From contig CAWUSW010000031.1 of the NCBI GenBank assembly GCA_963925675.1, forward strand, positions 1 through 64,000: a DNA stretch of 64,000 nt, written 5' to 3'. The stretch is from Eutrophocola sp963925675 (GTDB taxonomy: Bacteria > Pseudomonadota > Gammaproteobacteria > Pseudomonadales > Pseudohongiellaceae). Within the stretch, counting starts at the first letter, position 1; every line of letters begins with the position of its first letter. The notes beneath the pieces are model-generated. The model did no database searches and was not told the origin of the DNA. It saw nothing but the letters and a program-made list of their open reading frames with translations. Shown here in pieces: positions 17,885 to 27,453 of the stretch. A program made the translations under genes and the position numbers.

Positions 17885-19624
17885 TCAGACCAAGGTGAAA
17901 TCCACCACCTGATCAACCAGCAATTGAGGGTTACAGTTACCGCGAAACTCATTAATATCCAATCGATAAACCAGAGTGATTGTATCAAGCTGATTCTCCA
18001 GCAATGCAGAGGCAGTATTAAACGCAATCGCATCAATTAAATTTTCTGACTCAGGTATCTGCAGAGTCAATTTCAAATGCTTCTCCCCTACCACCCGAGA
18101 GTTAATCACTAAAAATTCTCCCAGAAACTCTGGCTCCGGAAAATGTTGTCCCCAGGGTCCAGCATCACGCAAGACCCCTGCAAAACTCAGCGAAAAACAA
18201 TCGGCATTTAATTTTCCATCAATCATTTTTTTCTGCTGCAAGACTTCTTCACTTAATGCTTCTAATAATACTGCTTCAAAGGCCTTAACAAAATCCGGGA
18301 AATCTTTCGCCTTGATCGCCAAACCGGCAGCCATGGCATGACCACCAAAGCGCTTGAGTATTTCCGGATGTCTTGTCGCTACTGCATCCAGCGCATCCCT
18401 AATATGTAAGCCATCAATTGAGCGAGCTGATCCCTTGATCATTTTTTCACCCTCTTCCTCATCGCCGGCGTCGGCAAAGATGATGCAAGGGCGATGATAT
18501 TTTTCCTTGATGCGCGAGGCCAGAATTCCAATTACCCCCTGGTGCCATCCTGAGTCATACAGACAAATACCACACTGATCCAACTCAGTGATCTCAAGAT
18601 GGCTAAGTGCGAGCATTGCCTGCGCCTGCATGTCATTTTCAATCTGCTTGCGATCACGGTTCAAGGCATCCAGTTGCTGGGCAATTTGTCGAGCCCTGGA
18701 AGGATTATCTTCAGTCAGACAGGCTATGCCGAGGGACATATCATCCAGCCGCCCTGCAGCATTCAGGCGCGGGCCAGCAGCAAAACCCAGATCACTTGCG
18801 ACAACACTTTGCGGGTTTTTACCAGCTACCTCCAGCAAGGCTCTGATGCCCGGACGCCCTTTTCCACTGCGGATAATGCCCAGGCCATGTTTCACCAGAC
18901 GGCGATTATTTTGATCCAGTGGCACCACATCAGCGACGGTACCCAGAGCAACAAGATCGAGAAAGTTGGCCAGATTAGGTTCGGCAATCTGACAGGATTC
19001 AAACCAGTTCTTTTCCCGCAAGGCTACACGCAAAGCTGACATCAGATAAAAAACCACACCGACCCCGGCCAGCGCCTTGCTGGGAAAATTACAATCGCTG
19101 AGGTTGGGATTCAATATACAACTGGCATCAGGCAAAGAATTACCCGGCAAATGATGATCGGTGACCAACACAGAAATACCCGCTTTATTGGCTTTTGCAA
19201 CGCCTTCATGACTTGCGATGCCGTTATCAACAGTGACAATCAGGTCAGGCTTTCTTTCGGCAGCAACGGCGACAATTTCCGGGGTCAATCCATAGCCGAA
19301 TTCAAAGCGGTTAGGCACAAGAAAACCAACACGCTGATGCCCCATAGACTGCAGACAAAGCAAAAACAAGGCACTGCTAGTTGCCCCATCAGCGTCAAAG
19401 TCCCCAACCACCAGAATATTTTCTTTAGCAATAATTGCCTGCGCTAACAAGGCACTTGCCTGGTCAATATTTTTTAACAAGGAGGGTGGGTAAAGACCGG
19501 CTAAATCCAGATTCAGATCCTTTTCAGTGACCACTCCTCTGCCCGCATAGATTCGTTTCAGCACAGGATGCAACGATTCATCCAGTCCTGATTCCTGATT
19601 TACCTGCCTCTCGAGAATGTCCAT
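17885..19624 (-). CDS. recJ: Single-stranded-DNA-specific exonuclease RecJ
   Basis: The protein is 579 residues, normal for RecJ, a 5'-3' single-strand exonuclease in recombination and mismatch repair. The DHH-superfamily motifs are intact: DFDADG (Asp75, 77, 79), VTVDNG (Asp133) and TDHH (156-158). The later GSARSIDGLHIRDALDAV and RFGGHAMAAGLAI blocks fit the DHHA1 domain, followed by the C-terminal OB-fold. It converges on the cytochrome c gene and shares its terminator. Confidence 0.95.
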   Translation of the reverse strand: MDILERQVNQESGLDESLHPVLKRIYAGRGVVTEKDLNLDLAGLYPPSLLKNIDQASALLAQAIIAKENILVVGDFDADGATSSALFLLCLQSMGHQRVGFLVPNRFEFGYGLTPEIVAVAAERKPDLIVTVDNGIASHEGVAKANKAGISVLVTDHHLPGNSLPDASCILNPNLSDCNFPSKALAGVGVVFYLMSALRVALREKNWFESCQIAEPNLANFLDLVALGTVADVVPLDQNNRRLVKHGLGIIRSGKGRPGIRALLEVAGKNPQSVVASDLGFAAGPRLNAAGRLDDMSLGIACLTEDNPSRARQIAQQLDALNRDRKQIENDMQAQAMLALSHLEITELDQCGICLYDSGWHQGVIGILASRIKEKYHRPCIIFADAGDEEEGEKMIKGSARSIDGLHIRDALDAVATRHPEILKRFGGHAMAAGLAIKAKDFPDFVKAFEAVLLEALSEEVLQQKKMIDGKLNADCFSLSFAGVLRDAGPWGQHFPEPEFLGEFLVINSRVVGEKHLKLTLQIPESENLIDAIAFNTASALLENQLDTITLVYRLDINEFRGNCNPQLLVDQVVDFTLV

Positions 19625-19639
19625 TAATACTCTACGCCG

Positions 19640-19984
19640 TTAATTTACATCAACAATGATTAATGCTCTGGCTTCGGAATCCTTTAATTGACGTTCTGTT
19701 TCAGCTGCTGTGTAAGGGTTTATATTGACGATAACCATGCCAGCCTTAATGATGCCCAGGGCAGCAAACTGAACGCTAAAGTCACCTAAATCCCGGTAAC
19801 TCAGGCGCTCTCCTTCACAACTGAATGCCGTCATCTCAGCATACTTCTGGCAAGAATAAAGGACATCCTGCAAAGACCGGACATCCGACAATCCGCTTTT
19901 GCCTTGAAAAATACCCCTTGTGTCCATATCTATAGTTTCAACATTAATTAATTCTGCCAGGAGAATGGAGTATACCTTAGCCAT
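19640..19984 (-). pseudogene. Decayed N-terminal relic of a long-chain acyl-CoA synthetase (fadD-like)
   Basis: The 114-residue frame contains pieces of the FadD N-terminus: FSCEGERLSYRDLGDFSVQFA, then KAGMVIVNINPYTAAETERQLKDSEARALIIV. A block of about 30 residues expected between them (the AAYLQ to PVALFG region of FadD) is missing, and so is a Leu of the NPLYTP motif. It stops after IIVDVN, more than 400 residues short of a full enzyme, with recJ starting 15 bp further on. The AMP-binding and catalytic motifs are absent, so it cannot be an active ligase. It is best read as a pseudogene remnant. Confidence 0.75.
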
Positions 19985-20186
19985 TCGCCGGCATGGCTTT
20001 TACTCATCGGTATATCTCAGAAGATCTGATGCAGATGAATTTGGGCTTGGAAAAGAGGAACTTATTCACCAATATTCAGCCTAAGCCAGTAGAGCATTAA
20101 TCAGGAACAGCACTACGCTGTTTTAGTCCTTTTTTAACACTGTTTATTTCACTATAAATTAATTGCACCAGGAAACAGCTTAGACC

Positions 20187-21272
20187 ATGAAAATCAAAAG
20201 CGGTATTACAGTAGTATTTTTCTTCCTCTGCACAGCAGTGTCATTAATATTTCCGGCACTCAACGCTCTCTCGGCTGATTACCTCACCTTTCAGACCGAG
20301 GATGAAGCTAACACCATCGATATTTTTAAAAGTGCCAGCCCTTCTGTGGTTTATGTCACCAATAACGCCTACCGTCGTACAGGTATTTTTTCGCTTAATG
20401 TTCAGGAAATCCCGCAAGGCACAGGGACCGGCTTTATCTGGAACGATGCCGGACTGATTGTCACTAATGCTCATGTGATTCAAGGCGCTGATCGCGTCAC
20501 CATCACACTTCAGGATCAGAGTCACTGGCAAGCGGAATTGATTGGACTGGCTCCTGACAAGGATCTTGCCCTGTTAAAAATCAATGCTCCAAAAGAATTA
20601 CTTCAGCCTCTTCCGCTGGGCGATTCCAGTCAATTGGAAGTAGGCAGAAAGGTCATCGCCATTGGCAACCCCTTCGGTCTGGACACCACGCTTACCGTTG
20701 GTGTTGTCAGTGCCCTTGGCCGGGAAATTAACTCAATGACTAACCGGACAATCAAGGAAGTCATTCAAACCGATGCGGCTATTAATCCAGGAAACTCTGG
20801 TGGCCCACTACTTAATTCAATGGGGCAGCTTGTTGGTGTAAACACACAAATAGTCAGCCCCAGTGGTGCCTATGCAGGTATCGGTTTTGCCATACCGGTT
20901 AATACGGTGAAGAAAATTATTCCACAGCTGGAACAATATGGTGTTGAAGTGAGGCCGGTGATTGGTGTTGATCTTTCTTTAACAGACAACTGGGCCAGAC
21001 AGCGAGGGATTCAGGGCGTCCCTCTATACCGTGTTTATGCAAACATGCCAGCTTCAAATGCGGGCATGATCGGCCTGCAACGCAATAAAAACGGCGAGAT
21101 CTTTCTTGGAGATGTAATTGTTGAAATCAACGGCAAGGAAATTATCAATCAGGATGATCTGCTCAATGAAATCGAACAATATCAACCCGGCGAAACCGTC
21201 AAGGTTATTACCCGTCGTAACCAACAGAATCTTGAATTTGATGTGGTGTTAGCACCACCAGGCTCAGGCTAA
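20187..21272 (+). CDS. HtrA/DegS-type serine protease with one PDZ domain
   Basis: The protein is 361 residues. A hydrophobic N-terminus (about 8-30) could be a signal peptide or a membrane anchor. The trypsin-like domain has the full triad: His96 in TNAHV, Asp126 in DKDLALLK and Ser204 in NPGNSGGP. A single PDZ domain occupies about 260-355. Size and single PDZ resemble DegS more than DegP, but RseA-type regulatory genes are not nearby, so the role (sigma-E signalling or general periplasmic quality control) is open. It is convergent with thrC, with 12 bp between the stops. Confidence 0.9.
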   Translation: MKIKSGITVVFFFLCTAVSLIFPALNALSADYLTFQTEDEANTIDIFKSASPSVVYVTNNAYRRTGIFSLNVQEIPQGTGTGFIWNDAGLIVTNAHVIQGADRVTITLQDQSHWQAELIGLAPDKDLALLKINAPKELLQPLPLGDSSQLEVGRKVIAIGNPFGLDTTLTVGVVSALGREINSMTNRTIKEVIQTDAAINPGNSGGPLLNSMGQLVGVNTQIVSPSGAYAGIGFAIPVNTVKKIIPQLEQYGVEVRPVIGVDLSLTDNWARQRGIQGVPLYRVYANMPASNAGMIGLQRNKNGEIFLGDVIVEINGKEIINQDDLLNEIEQYQPGETVKVITRRNQQNLEFDVVLAPPGSG

Positions 21273-21284
21273 ATTAGCGCAACT

Positions 21285-22673
21285 TTATAAAGCCCCTTTA
21301 ACAAAGTCCGTCACAGCATCCAGTCTGGCATCCAGAACAGTAAAACGCTCTTCCCTTTCTAACAGATCTGATAGATGCTCAGGTAAAGCAGGTGTTTCCA
21401 GACCAGCCCGCTCAATCGCCTCACCAAACTTGGCAGGGTGCGCAGTGGCCAGACAAATAACCGGATTTCCACTTCCAGAGTCACAGACTCTTGCTGCCTT
21501 AACTCCGGTTGCTGTGTGAGGATCCAGTAAATAATTATACTGCTCAAAGACGTCCCGGATAGTCGCACAGGTTGTGTCATCATCAACACGACAACTGTCG
21601 AAAATTGATTTGGCAAATTGCCACTCTTGCTCGCTAACCTGTTGCACGTTCTGATCCAGCCCGGTGACAAAAGCTTCGACGCGCTGTGTGTCGCCCTTAA
21701 ACAAGTCAAATAGAAAACGTTCAAAATTACTGGAGACCATGATATCCATACTAGGGGATAAACTGGATTCAAGCTGCCCAAGATTGTACTGATTCTTGCT
21801 CATAAAACGGTGCAGGATATCGTTCTTGTTGGTGGCAATAATCAGACGATCTATAGGTAGACCCATCTTTTTCGCCAAATAGCCTGCATAAATATCGCCA
21901 AAGTTACCAGTAGGCACTGAAAACGAGACGGCTTCATCCGTATCAATAAACTTCAATGCGGCGTAAAAGTAGTAAACAATTTGCGCCATGATGCGAGAAA
22001 AGTTTATTGAATTGACCGCAACCAGCTGGTAACCATCGGGTAGAAAACTCTGATCCGAAAAAGCCTTTTTGACAATATTCTGACAATCATCGAAATTTCC
22101 TTCTATTGCCAGACTATTCACGTTGTCACCCTGAATAGTTGTCATCTGCCGGCGCTGAACTTCAGACACACGATTGTGCGGATATAAAATATACATATCC
22201 ACAAATTCACAATGACGACAACCTTCCATCGCCGCTGAGCCGGTATCACCGGAAGTCGCGCCTAAAATCGCCACATGTTTTTGTCGGCGGGACAGAAAAT
22301 AATCCAGTAAACGACCTAGTAATTGCAAAGCAAAATCCTTGAACGCCAGGGTCGGTCCATGGAAAAGCTCCAACACATATTCTTTCTCGCCCAGCTTTTT
22401 CAGAGGAGCTACTTCTGGATGCGAAAACACCTTATAGGTTTCATTAATTATTTCCCTGAGATCGTCTTTCGGCATCGAATCAGCGGTGTAAAGACTAATT
22501 ATCTCAAAGGCTAATTCGGCATAGCCGAGATTTTTCCATGACAGCATCTGCTCCCGGCTTACCTGAGGAACAGTTTCTGGAATATATAATCCGCCATCCG
22601 GTGCCAGACCGGTCAGCAGTACGTCCTCGAATGATTGTGCCGGTGATTTTCCCCGGGTGCTAATGTATCTCAC
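21285..22673 (-). CDS. thrC: Threonine synthase
   Basis: The protein is 462 residues, the class seen in E. coli-like threonine synthases. The PLP-binding Lys112 lies in LAFKDFALQLLG, and GATSGDTGSAAMEG is the phosphate-binding part. It converts O-phosphohomoserine to threonine. Homoserine dehydrogenase lies directly upstream on the same strand, but the two are separated by a 140-bp gap filled by a heptamer/REP-like element. No homoserine kinase gene is in the window. Confidence 0.95.
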   Translation of the reverse strand: MRYISTRGKSPAQSFEDVLLTGLAPDGGLYIPETVPQVSREQMLSWKNLGYAELAFEIISLYTADSMPKDDLREIINETYKVFSHPEVAPLKKLGEKEYVLELFHGPTLAFKDFALQLLGRLLDYFLSRRQKHVAILGATSGDTGSAAMEGCRHCEFVDMYILYPHNRVSEVQRRQMTTIQGDNVNSLAIEGNFDDCQNIVKKAFSDQSFLPDGYQLVAVNSINFSRIMAQIVYYFYAALKFIDTDEAVSFSVPTGNFGDIYAGYLAKKMGLPIDRLIIATNKNDILHRFMSKNQYNLGQLESSLSPSMDIMVSSNFERFLFDLFKGDTQRVEAFVTGLDQNVQQVSEQEWQFAKSIFDSCRVDDDTTCATIRDVFEQYNYLLDPHTATGVKAARVCDSGSGNPVICLATAHPAKFGEAIERAGLETPALPEHLSDLLEREERFTVLDARLDAVTDFVKGAL

Positions 22674-22690
22674 ACTGTTTTCCTGTTTCT

Positions 22691-22816
22691 AACTTTTAAC
22701 TTTTAACTTTTAACTTTTGGCTTTTGGCTTTTGACTTTTATCATGCCGGACATCGCTGCGCTCTTCCGGCCTACCTGAACCTCTTGAGACTTGCGACTTG
22801 CGACTTGCGACTATTA
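22691..22816 (-). repeat. Heptamer array / REP-like palindrome / heptamer array, copy 3 (between hom and thrC)
   Basis: On the plus strand the left array (22691-22739) has seven units: four CTTTTAA-type, then CTTTTGG-type and CTTTTGA-type variants. The palindrome has arms GCCGGA (22745-22750) and TCCGGC (22765-22770) followed by CTACC, nearly the same as copy 1. The right array (22783-22810) is CTTGAGA followed by three CTTGCGA units and CTATTA, which contains the hom stop codon. This is the same end structure as copy 2. Confidence 0.9.
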
Positions 22817-24124
22817 ATCTTCAAGCCGGTCCATACGAATCCGGGCAACTTTACCACCAATAGCATTTAGCGCCTCGATTTTTTCAACAGCAGTATTCAT
22901 TACTGATTCTTTAATTTCATCAGTGAGAATTACAACCGACAGATTCTGTTCTACATCATGAACTCTAGGTTCTTTTTGAATAACTGCTTCAATATTGATA
23001 TTAAAATCACCGAGAATTTCGGTGATGTCAGACAAAACTCCAGCCTTATCTTTAGCCACAACGCGCAAATAATAGGCACTGATTATTTCACTGATAGGCA
23101 ATATAGGGGCATCTGACAAACAGTCTTCCTGGAACGCTAATGGCGGCACACAATTCTCAGGATTCGAAATCATTCGTGCCACATCAATGACATCAGCAAC
23201 TACTGCCGAGGCGGTGGCTTGTGCGCCAGCGCCAGCGCCATAATAGAGAGTTGGGCCAACAGCATCACCCTGGACCATCACCGCATTCATCACGCCGTTC
23301 ACATTGGCAATCAGAGTGTATTTGGATATCAGCGTAGGATGAACACGCAGCTCAATACCTTTATCGGATTTTCTGGCAATACCAAGGTGCTTGATGCGAT
23401 AACCAAGCTCTTCGGCATAACGAATATCTTCAATAGTGATATTACTGATGCCTTCTGTATAGGCTTTATCAAATTGCAGCGGTATACCAAAAGCTATTGC
23501 TGCAAGAATTGTGAGCTTGTGAGCGGCATCAATGCCTTCCACATCAAAGGTAGGATCAGCTTCAGCATAACCAAGCTCCTGTGCCTGTTTAAGCACATTG
23601 GCGAACTCGCTGCCCTTGTCGCCCATTTCGCTAAGAATAAAGTTGCCCGTGCCATTAATAATGCCAGCCAGCCATTGAATCTGATTAGCTGCCAGGCCTT
23701 CTCGAAGCGCTTTGATTATTGGAATTCCACCGGCAACTGCAGCTTCATAGGCAACAACAACATTTTTCTTTTTCGCTGCCGCAAAAATTTCATTGCCATG
23801 CACTGCAATTAAAGCTTTATTTGCTGTCACTACATGTTTGCCATTGCTGATTGCCCTAAGCACAAGTTCCTTCGCCAGGTCATACCCGCCAATCAACTCC
23901 AGTACGATATCCACCTCAGGGTCATCTGCTACTGCCATCAGATCCTGGCTGACTTTTACCTCACCTATATGCTGATGCTCTTTAATGCTCCGGGTAGCAA
24001 TGTGTGACACGACTATTTCCCGCCCAAGCCGCCTGGCAATTTCGCCGCCATTATTTTCGAGAACGCAGAAACTGCCATAGCCGACTGTACCCAGACCACA
24101 TATTCCGATACTGATGGGTTTCAA
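22814..24124 (-). CDS. hom: Homoserine dehydrogenase
   Basis: The protein is 436 residues. The NAD(P)-binding Rossmann motif is GLGTVGYGSF near the N-terminus, and the catalytic block is GGIPIIKALREGLAANQIQWLAGIINGTGNFIL. A C-terminal ACT domain (about 350-436, starting YYLRVVAKDKAGVLSDITEIL) suggests feedback control by threonine. It is the monofunctional form without an aspartokinase domain. The gene lies upstream of thrC. Confidence 0.95.
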   Translation of the reverse strand: MKPISIGICGLGTVGYGSFCVLENNGGEIARRLGREIVVSHIATRSIKEHQHIGEVKVSQDLMAVADDPEVDIVLELIGGYDLAKELVLRAISNGKHVVTANKALIAVHGNEIFAAAKKKNVVVAYEAAVAGGIPIIKALREGLAANQIQWLAGIINGTGNFILSEMGDKGSEFANVLKQAQELGYAEADPTFDVEGIDAAHKLTILAAIAFGIPLQFDKAYTEGISNITIEDIRYAEELGYRIKHLGIARKSDKGIELRVHPTLISKYTLIANVNGVMNAVMVQGDAVGPTLYYGAGAGAQATASAVVADVIDVARMISNPENCVPPLAFQEDCLSDAPILPISEIISAYYLRVVAKDKAGVLSDITEILGDFNINIEAVIQKEPRVHDVEQNLSVVILTDEIKESVMNTAVEKIEALNAIGGKVARIRMDRLED

Positions 24125-24288
24125 ATTTTACACTCCGGAAAAAATGTCTTAAGCGCCAGTAAATTTCAGAAAATCAGCGCATGTTAAAAAATTAGGCTAA
24201 GTATACTTTGCCTGCTAATTAGCAATCCATTCAGATTTCAAAATGACAATGACACAAGGTTAACTTCTTATTGCGGTTCCAGCCTGAA

Positions 24289-25068
24289 TTATTGTGCAGG
24301 ACCTAACAAATAACCAGCTAGCGTCTCAGCAGGAACATAACCTGGAAGAATAGTCCCGTCTTCAAGGACCAAAGCAGGTGTTCCGGTCACCCCTACTTCC
24401 CTGCCTAACTGATAATGCCTGGCTATAGGGTTGTCGCAAACAATTTCAGGAACCGCGCCGCCGCGTTTGGCGCTGGTCAACATGGCTCTCGGGTCATCTG
24501 CACACCAGGTGGAAACCATTTTGTAGTGAGTTTCCGTGTCCAGTCCCGTACGTGGGTAGGCCAGGTATCTAACAGCAATACCCAGTTCGTTAAGTCTTTC
24601 AATTTCGCCGTGAAGCTGGCGGCAATAGGGACAGTCCACATCTGTAAAAACAGTTATTGTGGCTTTGCGCTGGCTTTCCGGCTCATAAATAATCATTTCA
24701 CTTTCAGGAACCGCAGCAATTTTTGCTGCACGGGAAACATTGCGCTTTTGTTCCCCCCGATTTACCAGGCCCTGTGGCATTACTTCATAGAGATCACCCG
24801 GAATAAAATAACGGGCATCAGCAGAAGAGTAAATAACCTGAGCATTTTCCAGAGTGATTTCGTACATACCCGCAATCGGGCTGGCAGTAATTGTATCCAC
24901 GAGCATTGTGGGCTGTGTGCTTGCAATTACCTGGCGAATTGCCGAAATCTCACTATCTTGCTGAGAAGTAGTCTGAGCAAATAGTAAGGTCGGTAAAGCG
25001 AGGAGTGCGAGGAGAACCGGAAATAATATTAGTTTGTCTTTGATGGCTTCAAGGCTGAATACGTTCAT
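24289..25068 (-). CDS. dsbC: Thiol:disulfide interchange protein DsbC
   Basis: The protein is 259 residues: a signal peptide ending near LFAQ (about residue 32), an N-terminal dimerisation domain and a thioredoxin domain with active site CPYC (DVDCPYCRQLH). The cis-Pro loop reads VTGTPAL. It is a periplasmic disulfide isomerase kept reduced by DsbD, which is present at 56159-58294. Two extra cysteines (WCADD and EIVCDN) match the structural disulfide of DsbC. It is upstream of hom with a 164-bp gap. Confidence 0.92.
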   Translation of the reverse strand: MNVFSLEAIKDKLILFPVLLALLALPTLLFAQTTSQQDSEISAIRQVIASTQPTMLVDTITASPIAGMYEITLENAQVIYSSADARYFIPGDLYEVMPQGLVNRGEQKRNVSRAAKIAAVPESEMIIYEPESQRKATITVFTDVDCPYCRQLHGEIERLNELGIAVRYLAYPRTGLDTETHYKMVSTWCADDPRAMLTSAKRGGAVPEIVCDNPIARHYQLGREVGVTGTPALVLEDGTILPGYVPAETLAGYLLGPAQ

Positions 25069-25160
25069 CGTGTCTCCTGCTGATTATTTCCGGAAGCAAT
25101 TAATGATAAGTCTCTAGTGCTAGACCTGATTCAATAAAACTTCATTTCAGAGAAAATATC

Positions 25161-25193
25161 AACCTGGCCGCTCCCATCGGGCTCGACCAGGTG
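25161..25193 (-). terminator. Hairpin downstream of rplS, probable terminator
   Basis: On the minus strand ACCTGGTC pairs with GGCCAGGT around an inner GCCC/GGGA(G)C hairpin, followed by a T-rich stretch. It lies just after the rplS stop and before dsbC, where the operon should end. The T-run is interrupted, so the strength is uncertain. Confidence 0.5.
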
Positions 25194-25202
25194 ATTAATA
25201 CA

Positions 25203-25775
25203 TCAGTCTTCTTTTTTCTCGTCCTGGGCCGCATCGGCTGCAGGCGTTTCTTCAGACGGAGAGGCTTCAGCTACAGGCGTCTCTTCAACAACTGCAGAGA
25301 CGTCTTCTGCTGGCGCTTGCGCGGCAGTGACGACATCTTCCTGTACCGCTGCTTCTACCTGCTCGGCAATACTGGCTGACTCGGCCAGGGGTGAGGCAAC
25401 TTTTTCGTTCTTCTCACCTTTCTTAACCAGTTTTTCAGTAATACGTGCAGCACGACCGGTAAGGTCACGAAGGTAATAAAGTTTAGCCTGACGCACATCA
25501 CCACGACGTTTCAAAGTAATGCTTTCCAACTGATGGCTGTGAGTCTGGAAAGTACGCTCAACGCCAACACCATGGGATATTTTGCGAACTGTAAAGGCTG
25601 AATTCAGGCCGCGATTACGCTTGCCAATGACAACGCCTTCAAAGGCCTGCAGACGCTCACGATCGCCTTCTTTAATACGCACCTGGACAACGACTGTATC
25701 GCCGGGAGAAAACTCAGGGACATCGGTTTTCAGTTGTTCCTGTTCGATTTTCTGAATAATGCTGTTCTTGCTCAT
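25203..25775 (-). CDS. rplS: Ribosomal protein L19 with a long acidic C-terminal tail
   Basis: The protein is 190 residues; L19 is normally about 115-120. Residues 1 to about 118 match L19 throughout (GDTVVVQVRIKEGDRERLQAFEGVVIG, FTVRKISHGVGVERTFQ, AKLYYLRDLTGRAARI). Residues from about 122 to the end form an Ala-, Glu-, Val- and Ser-rich low-complexity tail ending in DEKKED. L19 sits at the 30S-50S interface. The tail is in frame and the gene ends normally, so it does not look like a frameshift. It is the last gene of rpsP-rimM-trmD-rplS. Confidence 0.95.
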   Translation of the reverse strand: MSKNSIIQKIEQEQLKTDVPEFSPGDTVVVQVRIKEGDRERLQAFEGVVIGKRNRGLNSAFTVRKISHGVGVERTFQTHSHQLESITLKRRGDVRQAKLYYLRDLTGRAARITEKLVKKGEKNEKVASPLAESASIAEQVEAAVQEDVVTAAQAPAEDVSAVVEETPVAEASPSEETPAADAAQDEKKED

Positions 25776-25810
25776 TTAGGTTCACCATTAAAAAACTAAC
25801 TATTATTTGC

Positions 25811-26557
25811 TTAAATATTGTTTACTTTATGCTCACCGATAAACTGATCAAGCAGTAGCTTCTGTTCATCGGATAAATTCATGCCTTCCAGCAAATCTGC
25901 CCTGCGCAGCCATGTTCTTCCCAGACTTTGCTTTAAACGCCATTTGCGGATGGCTTCGTGATCACCACTCAATAATATCGGTGGTACCACCTGTCCTGCA
26001 TAATCTTCCGGTCTCGTATAATGAGGACAGTCCAGAAGACCATTCATAAACGAATCCTGCCCGGCGGAGTCTTCATGACCCAATGCCCCGGGTTGTAAAC
26101 GGATCATTGCATCAAGGCAAGCCATCGCTGCCAATTCCCCGCCGCTGAGTACAAAATCTCCCAGAGACAATTCTTCATCTACCTGGGTATCGATTACGCG
26201 CTCATCAATACCTTCGTACCTGCCGCACAACAGGATTACCGATTCCTGTTTCGCCAGTGTGTTAATTCCTGCCTGATCCAGCGTCTTTCCCTGAGGAGTC
26301 AGATATATAACCCTGGCCCCAGGCAGTGCTTTCTTTGCAGCACCGACGGCCCCTTCAAGCGGGCCTGTTTTCATTAACATTCCTGGACCACCACCATAAG
26401 GGCGGTCATCCACTGTTCTGTGCTTGTCTTCGGTATAATCTCTGGGATTCCAGAAACTAAACTCAACCAAACCGTCTCTGAGTGCCCGGCTGGTAATGCC
26501 GAATTCACTAATCGCACTAAACATTTCCGGGAAAAGTGTAACTATACCTGCCCGCAT
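25811..26557 (-). CDS. trmD: tRNA (guanine-N1-)-methyltransferase TrmD
   Basis: The protein is 248 residues, the usual length. The knotted SAM-binding region is seen in LLCGRYEGIDERVID and LSLGDFVLSGGELAAM, and RPYGGGPGMLM is conserved. TrmD makes m1G37 in tRNAs and prevents frameshifting. It sits between rimM and rplS in the conserved operon. Confidence 0.96.
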   Translation of the reverse strand: MRAGIVTLFPEMFSAISEFGITSRALRDGLVEFSFWNPRDYTEDKHRTVDDRPYGGGPGMLMKTGPLEGAVGAAKKALPGARVIYLTPQGKTLDQAGINTLAKQESVILLCGRYEGIDERVIDTQVDEELSLGDFVLSGGELAAMACLDAMIRLQPGALGHEDSAGQDSFMNGLLDCPHYTRPEDYAGQVVPPILLSGDHEAIRKWRLKQSLGRTWLRRADLLEGMNLSDEQKLLLDQFIGEHKVNNI

Positions 26558-26602
26558 TGTTTTCCCCGGACTGTTCCGGTATCTGACCGGTGTGATTAAA
26601 GC

Positions 26603-27169
26603 TCAGTAATCTTTTTGCCAATCAACCCGGATAATATGCTGTTCCAGATCTACCTGTTTGATTACCTGTTCCCGCACATAGGGAATCAGTCTTTCCTCTG
26701 TATCTACACTGTCATCAGTGGCTTTGACAATCAGCACATCATTGGCACCTGTTTCCATTAAATGGTGAACTGCGCCCAGAGTTTCATCCTGCAGGTTAAC
26801 AACTTTCAAACCTTCAAGCTGATACCAGTAATACTCTTCATGTTCCAGATCAGGCAATACTGACCTTTCTACCTGCAATTCGCAGCCAGTGTACAGTTTG
26901 GCCTGCTCGCGATCGTCACAACCCTTGATATGCCCAATAAAATTCTTGCCTTGGGGCCTGCTTTCATCAATTTCGATCTGTTGTAAAGATCCTGCTACGA
27001 CCTGACTCCCGGGAATCCCCTTGGGCATCAGATAAAAATGCCTGAAACCGAGAATATTCTCAGCGGGATCAGTATAGGGAATCAGTCTGACCCAGCCTTT
27101 AATGCCATGCACAGCACCGATTTTTGCCAGTGTTGTTAAATCCATGGATAAATCAGAGGGCTGGCCCAT
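26603..27169 (-). CDS. rimM: 16S rRNA-processing protein RimM
   Basis: The protein is 188 residues with the N-terminal beta-barrel (KIGAVHGIKGWVRLIPYTD) and the C-terminal PRC-barrel (EEYYWYQLEGLKVVNLQDETLGAVHHLMETGANDVL). It helps assemble the 30S head around S19. The gene lies 23 bp downstream of rpsP in the usual order. An internal Met at about residue 9 (MDLTTLAKIGAV) is an alternative start. Confidence 0.94.
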   Translation of the reverse strand: MGQPSDLSMDLTTLAKIGAVHGIKGWVRLIPYTDPAENILGFRHFYLMPKGIPGSQVVAGSLQQIEIDESRPQGKNFIGHIKGCDDREQAKLYTGCELQVERSVLPDLEHEEYYWYQLEGLKVVNLQDETLGAVHHLMETGANDVLIVKATDDSVDTEERLIPYVREQVIKQVDLEQHIIRVDWQKDY

Positions 27170-27192
27170 GGTAATGGCCGAACTCGAAGCAA

Positions 27193-27453
27193 TCAGGCAG
27201 CAGTCGCTGCTGCAACCTGAGCATCCTTCACTAATTTAGCGACACGGTCACTGGCGATAGCACCCTGGTCAGTCCAGAATTTAACTCTTTCCAGATCAAC
27301 ACGGAGTTTTTCTTCCTGTCCCCTGGCACCGGGATTAAAGAAGCCAAGACGCTCGATAAAACGGCCATCACGGCTAAAACGCTTGTCTGCAACAGTCAGA
27401 TGATAAAACGGGCGCTTCTTTGCACCGCTTCTTGAAAGTCTAATAGTTACCAT
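27193..27453 (-). CDS. rpsP: Ribosomal protein S16
   Basis: The protein is 86 residues with the S16 start MVTIRLSRSGAKKRPFYHLTVAD and the GRFIERLGFFNP block. It belongs to the 30S subunit. It is the first gene of the operon; the 171-bp gap to ffh should hold the promoter, and a TAGAAT at 27536-27541 (minus strand) is a possible -10 with a weak -35. Confidence 0.96.
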   Translation of the reverse strand: MVTIRLSRSGAKKRPFYHLTVADKRFSRDGRFIERLGFFNPGARGQEEKLRVDLERVKFWTDQGAIASDRVAKLVKDAQVAAATAA

